From: a virus
Strand: one strand, 5' to 3'
Virus record (IMG/VR): IMGVR_UViG_3300025369_000049
Location: 1-27,711 of that record
DNA: 27,711 bases
Under the pieces are notes generated by a model. The model made no database searches. It was given only the letters and a program-made list of their open reading frames with translations, and had not been told where the DNA came from. Every line of letters starts with the position of its first letter. Position 1 is the stretch's first letter. Shown here piece by piece: positions 16,801 to 23,167 of this stretch. The translations under genes and the position numbers were made by a program.

Positions 16801-19800
16801 GAACAGTGGGTTGCTTTTCAGCTTCGCGTTCGTCTGCAAAGGCTTGGAACTTCTCAGATGTTTTGCCTGTGGCATTGCGGTGCTCTTGCTCGAGCTGCTC
16901 AATTTGTTTACCGATTTGTTGGTAACGGCCTGTTGGTTCTTTTGAGTACTTGTCAAGCAGCGCTTGTAGTTGAGGCGTGTTTGCTTCTTGGCTGCGACGA
17001 CGCATGCCTTCTTTAATATCTTCGCGCTCTTTGTACAGCCTATCCAAATTGTCTTGAATGCGCTTAACTTCAGCAGCAGATTTACCATATGCGCCAGATA
17101 AACCAAACAGATCAGGTTGTTCTTTAGGAGCCTCTTCAACAGGGCGTTGCTCACGCTCCGCCATTGTGTTGTATTTTGAGCGGGCGTCTTCTATTTCCTG
17201 TTGAATATATGCTCGCCTTTCTTGGAGCATAGTTAATTCTGCTACTTTAGCAGGGTTTGTTGGCTTGCCTGCTTTTTGTATTAGAGCATTTAAATCATCA
17301 AGTATTTTTTCATTGGTATCAATTGAGTCTAATAAATTTTGTGCTTCTACTATGGGTAAATAGCGCCCCGGCCCTTGAACACGTTTGCTAACGTTTTGCA
17401 ATTCTTCCAAACGGCCTTGAAGATATTGATACTCTTTAATGAGTGATGGGTATTCAGGGTGTTCAATACCACGCATCATTTCTGCGTGCATGGTACGAAT
17501 ACGCCCTTTTAATTCTTTAATTCGGTAACTAAAGTTTCGTATTTTTTCAAACTTTTTTCTACGTTCTTTAGTCGTTTTGCCGGGACTAATATTTTCGCCA
17601 CTGATTTTTTCAGTGGGTTGATTTTGCCCCAATAGATCAGGCGCTTCTTTTTCTGCTTCGGTTCTATTTACACTGGTTATATCAGGAATGGCGCGTTTAA
17701 TAGCTTGTGTGTGAGAAACACCATTGGCTATTAAATTTTTAATACCTATGCCAGAACCAATAGGGCGACCCCCCACAACAAAAAAACCTTCAGTTTCACC
17801 CGTTATGTTGTTACGTTCTATACGAATTTGTTGAGGTTCTTCTTCGTCTGCAGTTTTAACATTGTATGTATAACGTGTAACATTTTGTGATATTGTCCCG
17901 TTATCTTGAGTAACTACTGTTTGTATGCCGCCATCAGATTGTACTCTGCGTTCTACATTGGGTTTGTTTTTAGCTACGGGCTTTTCACCCAAAGCCGTTG
18001 GCAAATGTTGGTTTAACAGTTCCTCAACACGCTGATCTAATAACTCATAGTTACTGGGTTCTTTTTCAAAGTCTTCTTGTGCGTACTTTGGTTCTTCTTT
18101 TAAAGATTGCCAATCTTGGGTAATCTTTGGTGGCATAACAATTTTGCCAGTCGCTGTTTTGGTCGGCTGTTGTCTAAACTGGGCAAGTAATGTTTTAGCG
18201 TCATCAAGTTCTTTTTTGGCTATGTCCGCTTTGCGTTGTTCAAGAGCGTTTGCAAAAAGCCCCGGTTGTTTATTTGCATCAACAATCTTCTGTAGTCGTG
18301 AGACTTCATTTTCTAAATGGTTGCCAAAATCAACAACAGTTTGACCATAGGTTGCACCTTTAACGGGCGAATACCTTTTTATTATTGGACCATAATCAAG
18401 TCCCAGTTTTTGGCGTCTTTCAATTGCTTCTTTTCGCAGCCTCTCAATTTCTTCTGTAAATTTAAGACGTTCTGCATCTTGCGCTGCTTCCAAAGCAGGG
18501 CGTGTATTGTCTTCGCCAAAAAGAGATGGTCTCTTTTTAAGTTCTTGAATCCTGTCAGATGCTTTTTTAATTGCATCCATATCACCAAGCTGTTGTGCTT
18601 TTTCCAGTTTGGTGCGCTGTCTTTTTAATTCAAGCTCAGTATCTTCAAAGTTTAAATCTAAAGGGCTTATTAAATGCGCATTTGGTTCAGCTTGCGCAAC
18701 TTGAGGACGAAGCTTTTCTAAATTGGCTTGTGCTTGAGTTAAAGCAGCGTGGTCATTTGCATGCTTTGCAATCTCGTTTTCGTCTGCGGCTTCTGCGGCA
18801 TTTTGCCTAGCCAAATACATACGGCGCCCAATATGGGCTTGCAAGTCATTAAACTCTTGTGCAGTTGGAGTTTCTGCAGGTGTGGGTGTTTCTTGCGCGC
18901 GAGCCGCTTCAATCAAGTCTTGGTCAGGCGTGCCCGCAAATAATTCACCCTGAGCACCGGGCTGTTGCATTGCCTTTTCATAGGCGGCTTGTTTTTCAGC
19001 GGCAGCTTTTTCACGATCTTGCCGTTCTTTTTCAGCTTTAACTTTTGCTTGGACCGCGCGGTATTCGTTGATTAAATCTTGATTGTCTGGGTCTTTGAGC
19101 AAATCGCTAAGAGCTGCCTTGGCTTCTTTTTTATCTGCGGCCCCAACCAAATCACCACTTTCAACTTTGACTTTTGACTTGGCTAGCAAGTCTTGGTATG
19201 GGCCGTTAAACGCTTCCCAACGCTTTGATAAATCTGTAATGTACTCGGGCGTTTGTTTAAAAGCCTCTAAGTCTTTGGCTTGTTGTGCTTCAGCGGCTTG
19301 TTGGTCTGCCAATTGTTTGGCTTTGTCTGCGCGATCTGCGGCTGCAGCTTGCGACTTTGCTTGTCCACGTTCTACAAAACGGCCGGGCACCCCGAGGGTG
19401 CCGCCAAGAACAGCACCACCAAGGAAGTTGTCAAAGTATTCTTTTTGTGCATCAGGATCAGTAAGGGATAGCCCTGCTTGCAAACGCTCAAGCACTTGTT
19501 GACCGGCTTCGGTCAAACCTTCAGCGCCTGCAACTTTACCTGTATTAAGAGCGTAGTCCCCAAGCGTTTTCTTTAGGCCTTGGGATGCAATGGCTCTGGC
19601 TTCAGCGTCTGAAATTTTGTGCCCAGCTTCAGCAAAAATATTGCGAATTCCGGGGATCATTCTCAAGCCAAATACATCCAAAGCAGCTTGAGGTATGGCT
19701 GCTCCAAAGGCACTACCGAGGTTGGTGTCGGCCAAGCTCTTACCTTCTTCCATTTGGCGAGAAAGATTAGAACCTGTAAACTGTGCTGTTGATGCTGCTC

Positions 19801-20308
19801 CAGCTAATCCTGCGGCTGTGGCTTCGCCCACAGTACCCAACCCCAAACCTTCTAGTGCACCTCCAACAAATGGTGCAGCGGCAGCGGCTTCAGGTAAAGC
19901 CAAAGCACCTAACCCTGCGGCAAGCGGGGCAATTGTGTATGGCGCTGAACCGCCAAGCAACTCACCAAATTTTGTACCAAAATCTTCAGTCCAACCTTTT
20001 TCTGTTGGCTTAAATGTTTTCTTTTGGTATTCAGCTTCTTCTTTGCCAATTTGTTCTGCACGTTCAGGCGCAATGATGCCAGTCTTACCTGCAAGGTTTG
20101 CTAGATCTGCTTTGAGTTGAGAAGCACTAGATTTAAAAGCAGGTACAAATCCTGATTGTGCGGTGTCTACCGGGGCTGTTTCCTGTTTGGGCGTTATGCC
20201 AAACGCATCTGGATACAATTGTTGAGCGCGGTTCCACACTTCTTTGGGGTCTTCACCCGGTTTTAGTGCGATTCCCGATCCGTCAGGCAGATGCAGATAC
20301 TGTGGCAT
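10856..20308 (-). CDS. Giant polyvalent virion protein with HEATH peptidase motif
   Basis: A 3150-residue protein, by far the largest here. Residues 1-45 (MPQYLHLPDGSGIALKPGED, then WNRAQQLYPDAF) match an N-terminal module typical of ejected phage proteins. Gly/Ala hydrophobic stretches follow at about 115-225 and 293-310. Residues about 315-2080 are mostly charged, Lys/Glu/Ala/Gln-rich helix and coiled coil. HEATH (2174-2178), with Glu2227 or Glu2231 in KEFVSE as third ligand, marks a gluzincin-like peptidase. From about 2650 the sequence (for example RFPAYGVRQLLRDPVNSF and ARPEERYNNFFIHLPF) resembles LPD38 of large polyvalent proteins. Its place last after nozzle and internal proteins parallels T7 gp16, but I see no transglycosylase. 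It likely enters the cell with the DNA. No Shine-Dalgarno precedes ATG 20308. Confidence 0.85.
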   Translation of the reverse strand: MPQYLHLPDGSGIALKPGEDPKEVWNRAQQLYPDAFGITPKQETAPVDTAQSGFVPAFKSSASQLKADLANLAGKTGIIAPERAEQIGKEEAEYQKKTFKPTEKGWTEDFGTKFGELLGGSAPYTIAPLAAGLGALALPEAAAAAPFVGGALEGLGLGTVGEATAAGLAGAASTAQFTGSNLSRQMEEGKSLADTNLGSAFGAAIPQAALDVFGLRMIPGIRNIFAEAGHKISDAEARAIASQGLKKTLGDYALNTGKVAGAEGLTEAGQQVLERLQAGLSLTDPDAQKEYFDNFLGGAVLGGTLGVPGRFVERGQAKSQAAAADRADKAKQLADQQAAEAQQAKDLEAFKQTPEYITDLSKRWEAFNGPYQDLLAKSKVKVESGDLVGAADKKEAKAALSDLLKDPDNQDLINEYRAVQAKVKAEKERQDREKAAAEKQAAYEKAMQQPGAQGELFAGTPDQDLIEAARAQETPTPAETPTAQEFNDLQAHIGRRMYLARQNAAEAADENEIAKHANDHAALTQAQANLEKLRPQVAQAEPNAHLISPLDLNFEDTELELKRQRTKLEKAQQLGDMDAIKKASDRIQELKKRPSLFGEDNTRPALEAAQDAERLKFTEEIERLRKEAIERRQKLGLDYGPIIKRYSPVKGATYGQTVVDFGNHLENEVSRLQKIVDANKQPGLFANALEQRKADIAKKELDDAKTLLAQFRQQPTKTATGKIVMPPKITQDWQSLKEEPKYAQEDFEKEPSNYELLDQRVEELLNQHLPTALGEKPVAKNKPNVERRVQSDGGIQTVVTQDNGTISQNVTRYTYNVKTADEEEPQQIRIERNNITGETEGFFVVGGRPIGSGIGIKNLIANGVSHTQAIKRAIPDITSVNRTEAEKEAPDLLGQNQPTEKISGENISPGKTTKERRKKFEKIRNFSYRIKELKGRIRTMHAEMMRGIEHPEYPSLIKEYQYLQGRLEELQNVSKRVQGPGRYLPIVEAQNLLDSIDTNEKILDDLNALIQKAGKPTNPAKVAELTMLQERRAYIQQEIEDARSKYNTMAEREQRPVEEAPKEQPDLFGLSGAYGKSAAEVKRIQDNLDRLYKEREDIKEGMRRRSQEANTPQLQALLDKYSKEPTGRYQQIGKQIEQLEQEHRNATGKTSEKFQAFADEREAEKQPTVRTEEQKMLPGFGLKQYTELKKPVPKETLDAARTKQIELQTQLEKIRAAASTPSKEEIERTKTLNYLISKRKSGFSGDIAYNKVFHSRNVETKIEQDIKAARDAREKNLVKQEEKIRDQIEKAKAKVAELESRQRMYEEQQDAINRVVPGTRAAQQLIAGKGYRTVAYIAGKDYRNVPEHARKGQARTSPKQASSWGIPNAVRVKTEKPSELAKSTAVVNKANDLVATAKEEITQAYEEQGPKLVAAKKRLQSLNDAVSKLFLELQPSQRKELKEAKERLELAQAEVEVSNAFIRDPKIVAERTAELHAAEKMLADLVAKPVLGPPEELSKYRHSIFIVTDTIRKLRNQLPNENAATELKAAQEHFNSVSKRVSVAPEQNNVDVLNEAFALQDFINTHLPQQDFNNANAILERFETPVDPQEAGRLASQMLANISNMDAQVAAIAKKLDAFKAEYEEMLKSGYSPAVLESHVQDLINKAASADKAHTAALVKYAIARRDFLAFQYASSQKIQAAYKEAVAARDAEQVAQQNDPELKAAADAIEKANAVQTEAQKRLSAALEKQKEAEDKLKGKQLVKEAKQEEALKKAKAPYEGVPKDVAQRAREGLGLEGTRVELDTTGVLAQAVQNNAKKMLGMAQTQLKDAIDRGDAKAVNKHTLEVKRYERELQEVLPVAEKKVTKITEEKEPSEQAEVEPGERLPNRREGPVVRTAARAPSAMLSGTAESRTPIGKGNRPKQAGVIKLRASDLSPEKANAVSLHVTKEKLDAAEDGTKRKETLQKQYDNAVAGLTPEQVQGRLEEGARIMKEGGSMELIAARERLREAHLEVTRSEKTLENAKTKAEKELARDDLERAIEKEDRAEERYKNVKAETYAKKVTETAEDAVESDIEFTENASPFNRLNKAIEDADDDFFAAAAREAPGTVLPDEAIKSLIDRSLIGALEHIADSDKGFLGQHADAVRQFLMRTKVEIVPEIIHKGKSVPALYDPTTNTAYFTPQGFTVEDVVHEATHAATMRVLTMPEKELTPAQRTARREIEAMFRNLETDPKFKGQYGMENIKEFVSEVMANKDLRDMMDNRPWYRGNMLERFFKAVLDFFRKTPLSENMLPRAEELIRSIFMQSRNIEAEKVGAAPAYKSALVGSAPGKWENFKGNFFGLGGRVQLVDKLAAVDSAVVAAEGAGKMTSLEAFQTQYFMRMGDQVSTAAGQFILHGPMKVVVENTPQGKEYRYESQDGANLVDVSEHLGNMSKALGVSNEEAERMATVLIAGERANALTNGWSRLNADNPAGVKAEFDADTRAINRNAEAKTHFMALRKAYKEYNDGQLDFAVQCDFMSKDEADRLKRLPYIPFYRIQDGKVQLFTAGEKAITIGNIKDNPDLKAMVGDNTHILPLMTSAVQNTFMLTRMALHNKATLETANGLNKAGFVSRMGTGPGLANADTVHYKIGGKDAFATIDSDTFGIPAHLIVKGMEGIKTTIPALVKAMGIPSQWVRKFVTRFPAYGVRQLLRDPVNSFILSGTDGVPMVNALKELSKMYTGQSQAEQDLMRGLAVSSNIFSGDEKDMTKFLQDIATGKSSWQKMLGHLDKFALQADTATRATIYNDGLKKGLTKAQAQFRAFESQNLSRRGLSPSMQMLNTLIPFFNSQVQGLDVLYRSLTNQMPFAEQMEIRRKLVARSMMLMGVSMAYALMMQDDDDYRKARPEERYNNFFIHLPFVKDPLKIPIPYEVGILFKALPEAIIDSAHKDMTATEAAKGMGKLVWQNAVPSLIPAAPKPFLEAYYGETATGPIETEREKKLMATERYRANTTEAAKMVGQLTGQAGVSPIMLEHFIRGYTGSMGLAALHMIDPVLASSAEGEKASMAASDVPFIGGLFQREGRYLIERAYERMDDVEKAQATYKDKLKKGQRAEAESFRQNYANLIAAGQAAGSFQKNMGTLFSRERAILANPQLSQADKDARIEEIRKQENAYAQRFTEVVDKRVRQ
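16279..16334. repeat. 33-base near-tandem repeat inside the giant gene
   Basis: Two 23-base units (16279-16301 and 16312-16334), both TTCTGTA..CTTTGCCAGCAATG in form and differing at two bases, are offset by 33 bases. In the protein they give IAGKGYRTV and IAGKDYRNV, 11 residues apart, a recent in-frame duplication or a short repeat module. Confidence 0.65.
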
Positions 20309-20332
20309 AGGAGATTAAATTGTAAAAGGTTA

Positions 20333-20347
20333 GTGCATATTATGCAC
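20333..20347. promoter_or_regulatory. Perfect inverted repeat before the giant gene
   Basis: GTGCATA-T-TATGCAC is a perfect 7-bp inverted repeat around one base. It fills most of the 40-base gap between the end of the 598-residue gene and the giant gene start, 25 bases before that ATG. A TACAAT lies further on (minus strand) without a convincing -35. It could be an operator, a weak terminator or an RNA element. Confidence 0.45.
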
Positions 20348-20348
20348 A

Positions 20349-22145
20349 TTATTGGCCGCGAAGTACAGCGGGGGGGTTATTTGACAACGCGTTGTCGGGT
20401 CCTTGCATTGTTTTATAAGCCAGCATGGCTTTATTAAGATCCGCAAAAAACGCTTGGGGGTCTTGCATTGGAACTGGTTGTCCAGTAATTGGATCCAATT
20501 TGCCTGCCAGTGCTTTTTTCTGGTCAAGATATGCTTGCATTGGGTTTAATTTGCCAGCTTGGATTTCTGTCATTTTTCGCAAGCCGTCTTCAATATCGCC
20601 ATTTTTGCCTAAGAATTGCGCAGATCTAATTGCTTCAGGCGGCAAGTTAGCCAACGCAGCTTTAAAATTAAGTTCCGCTTGTGTGTTTGCAGTTGCGTTT
20701 TGGGCACTGAACATTGTGCGTTTGTTGGCATTAACATCTTGTTGGCTTTGGCTGTAAGCACCGGCTGCAATACCGGCGCCTGCTTGGGCAAAACTGTTTT
20801 GTGCATTAAACGCGTGTTCGTTAAGATTTGACATGGCGTCAAACGCTTTGCTGTTCATTGCCATAGCCGTGTCTTGGTCGTGTACCATCTGGGCCTTGTT
20901 CATGTCATCAATATGCGAATACATGTTACGGCGTTCTTTAGCGGCGGCATCAATTTCTTTAAGGCCTTCTTTATATGCTTTGAGTCCTTCTACACCACCT
21001 TTGCCGATGTTTGCAAAAGCATATGGAGAAGTTCCTTGCATCATGGCTAAACCTGCTTCAGCCAAGCTCATGCCTTTAAGATTGCCAAGTTTGGTGACTT
21101 CTTCTGCTTTTTCTTTATCAAGGTCTTTTTTCAGTTCTTCCCCAAATTTAGGACGCGCGCGCAACATTGCTTCTTGGGCGGTCGTTAAATCATTCAAACG
21201 CCCAACTGTATCGTCGTGCAGTTGTGCTATGCGAGAATCCATTTGAGTTGGATCCAAGAATGTATTAGCCGTGGCTTTGGCTTCAGCAGGAGACAGAGCT
21301 TTTGTGTTTAAACCACCGGGCATTGCCAACTTGGGTGCTTGGATATTGGGCGACCAAGGTGTTGGAGGGGCAGGAGGATTACCGGCTCCAGTACTTGTGT
21401 TTCCTGCGTCTGCATCCGCATTTCCTGTTAAAGATGTATTCAACTGTGTAGGTGTTGGTTGTTCTTGGCCCAACAACTGTGCAATACCGGGAGCTCCAGC
21501 CGCCGCGGTATAGTCTGCAGAACCAATGCGAGAAAACGCTGTTTGTGCTTCTTCTGGACTTTTAAAAACTTGCCCCATCAATGGTTTGTATTTTGGATCC
21601 ATTGGCATGCGGGGGTTGTATGGAAAATCGTAGTAATACTGAGCACCGCCCGGAGCGTGTGGATTTGTAGAAACTAACTGCGGATCAAACGCTCCATTGT
21701 AACGATGCACATCTCCAGTGATTCCACCGCCTGCCATTTTGGTCAAGTTCTGTGCAGGCAAAGCGCCAATACCTGTGTCTTCAGGTAAGCCTTGAGCCAC
21801 TTGTGGTGCGATCTGTGCGGGTGAACCGGGGCCTTGCATGGGCATACCGTTGGGCATATTTGGCCCTGCACCAGCAGGCGCCATCCCTTGTACTGGTATT
21901 GGTCTTGGGGGGGCCATTGAAGCAATGTCTTGATTTGCAACGGTGTTGCTTGGCATTTGCGCAAGAGGTGCACTCATTTTGTTGACTTGCGTTGCCAATG
22001 CTACCATGTTGGTATCATTTGGGTTTTGTGCAAGGTGCTGTTGCACGTATTGTTGTAACGTGCCTTTGGCTTTTTCTGCCGCTAAAACGGCCATTGTGTT
22101 CTGCAAATTTGCAGGTGTGTAAGGAGTGATTGTTGGGCTGTACAT
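20349..22145 (-). CDS. Internal/ejected virion protein, 598 residues
   Basis: A low-complexity phage structural protein. Residues about 60-120 are rich in Pro, Met, Gly and Ala. Residues 124-140 (GIGALPAQNLTKMAGGG) match a short motif widespread in virion proteins of podovirus-like phages. A charged helical region at about 300-400 (LHDDTVGRLNDLTTAQEAML, then FGEELKKDLDKEKAEEVTKL) contains MSLAEAGLAMMQGTSPYAFANIGKG-type sequence that I associate with proteins encoded next to giant polyvalent proteins. The C-terminal part is Ala/Gln/Asn-rich helix. By order it parallels T7 gp15. The start ATG 22145 has AGGAG, formed partly by the upstream stop, a few bases before it, so it is coupled to the gene before it. 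Confidence 0.72.
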   Translation of the reverse strand: MYSPTITPYTPANLQNTMAVLAAEKAKGTLQQYVQQHLAQNPNDTNMVALATQVNKMSAPLAQMPSNTVANQDIASMAPPRPIPVQGMAPAGAGPNMPNGMPMQGPGSPAQIAPQVAQGLPEDTGIGALPAQNLTKMAGGGITGDVHRYNGAFDPQLVSTNPHAPGGAQYYYDFPYNPRMPMDPKYKPLMGQVFKSPEEAQTAFSRIGSADYTAAAGAPGIAQLLGQEQPTPTQLNTSLTGNADADAGNTSTGAGNPPAPPTPWSPNIQAPKLAMPGGLNTKALSPAEAKATANTFLDPTQMDSRIAQLHDDTVGRLNDLTTAQEAMLRARPKFGEELKKDLDKEKAEEVTKLGNLKGMSLAEAGLAMMQGTSPYAFANIGKGGVEGLKAYKEGLKEIDAAAKERRNMYSHIDDMNKAQMVHDQDTAMAMNSKAFDAMSNLNEHAFNAQNSFAQAGAGIAAGAYSQSQQDVNANKRTMFSAQNATANTQAELNFKAALANLPPEAIRSAQFLGKNGDIEDGLRKMTEIQAGKLNPMQAYLDQKKALAGKLDPITGQPVPMQDPQAFFADLNKAMLAYKTMQGPDNALSNNPPAVLRGQ

Positions 22146-22153
22146 GTATGCTC

Positions 22154-23158
22154 CTATGCCAATTTAGACACGGCTAAATCAACTAAACCTCTGGACTTTT
22201 TAATTTCTCCGCCTTTAGCATGACTTTGTAAAGAAGCCAAACCAGCTGCAGTCAATCCAGCCCCTGCAACTTGTGAAAGAACGCTAGGAGGGGCTTGATA
22301 CACCGACGCAGACTGTTGAGTCATTGGCAAACCACGGATCAAGTTGGACATGAAGTTCAGCTGTTGATAAGGGTAGTTCTGTGCGTTTAAGAAATTCTGA
22401 TATTGCGTATTGAGAACATTTTGCTCTTGTTGCTGTTGCTGTCCACCCAGTTGATTTTGTAAACCAATAATCCCAAGGTTTTGGTTATACTGGTTGTTAC
22501 CCAGTGTACCCATTGTGTTGGCAGCAGACAAAGCGGTGTTAAGGCCTTGCATACCCAAGTTAGCACCAAACTGTTGCTGTTGAGCATTCAGTTGATTTTG
22601 GGTGTTATATTGGTTTTGAGCGTTATTGAACGCGGTATTGTAGGCGTTGCCAATCAAATTTTGATTAGCCAATTGGTTATTTAAGTTGGTAGCGGCATTT
22701 TGAACACCAAACCTAGAGCCACCAAACGCACCTGCTTGAGTTGCTTGCGCATTTTGTGTTTGTTGTGCAGCGCCTTGCAATTGCTGTTGGATGGCTAATT
22801 GTGGGGCAAGCGACGCATTCAAATAAGGATTCATCAAACTTTGCGCATCGGCAGTTGAAAAGTTTGAAGGGTTGAATGTGTATTGAGTATTTAATCCACC
22901 AAGCCCCGCTTGACCCGCAAGGGCAGTTCCTTGGCTGAGTTGGGGAGAGGTTTGCATCAACGATGCGTTGTTATATGCTGACTGCTGTAAGGGCGTAAAC
23001 TGCGCCACCTGATCGCCCATATACTGTTGATATGGGTTGGTGTTAATGTCAGTTAAATCCGCCGCATTGCTTAGTAATTGCTGGCCGTATGGAGCAATTT
23101 CAGGCGCAAACCCCGTTTGATATTCGGTTACTGCGGTTGGTGTTGCGGTCGTAGTCAT
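22154..23158 (-). CDS. Gln/Asn-rich virion protein, 334 residues
   Basis: A protein dominated by Gln, Asn, Ala and Gly. Landmarks: PYGQQLLSNAADL (23-35), MNPYLNASLAPQL (109-121), QAGAFGGSRFGVQ (141-153), a Gln run at 239-244, YPYQQLNFMSNLIRGLP (262-278), a hydrophobic Ala/Gly segment (about 294-312), and a C-terminal KGGEIKKSRGLVDLA. The NPYL, AGAFGGSR and YPYQQL..L..G.P series is a pattern I know from structural proteins of podovirus-like phages, usually next to nozzle and internal proteins; the exact role is not known to me. By position it parallels T7 gp14. ATG 23158 has AAGGAA upstream, overlapping the previous stop. Confidence 0.72.
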   Translation of the reverse strand: MTTTATPTAVTEYQTGFAPEIAPYGQQLLSNAADLTDINTNPYQQYMGDQVAQFTPLQQSAYNNASLMQTSPQLSQGTALAGQAGLGGLNTQYTFNPSNFSTADAQSLMNPYLNASLAPQLAIQQQLQGAAQQTQNAQATQAGAFGGSRFGVQNAATNLNNQLANQNLIGNAYNTAFNNAQNQYNTQNQLNAQQQQFGANLGMQGLNTALSAANTMGTLGNNQYNQNLGIIGLQNQLGGQQQQQEQNVLNTQYQNFLNAQNYPYQQLNFMSNLIRGLPMTQQSASVYQAPPSVLSQVAGAGLTAAGLASLQSHAKGGEIKKSRGLVDLAVSKLA

Positions 23159-23167
23159 GATATTTCC

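Noticed and set aside
13139-20120. Many + strand open frames of 60 to 165 codons opposite the giant gene.
   Set aside because: They are antisense shadows of a Lys/Glu/Ala-rich coding strand, show Cys/Ser/Leu-rich nonsense composition and lack ribosome sites.
10856-20308. Lytic transglycosylase or lysozyme domain in the giant protein, expected from the T7 gp16 parallel.
   Set aside because: I find no lysozyme-like catalytic Glu context or Gly-rich motif; the only enzyme-like motif visible is HEATH.
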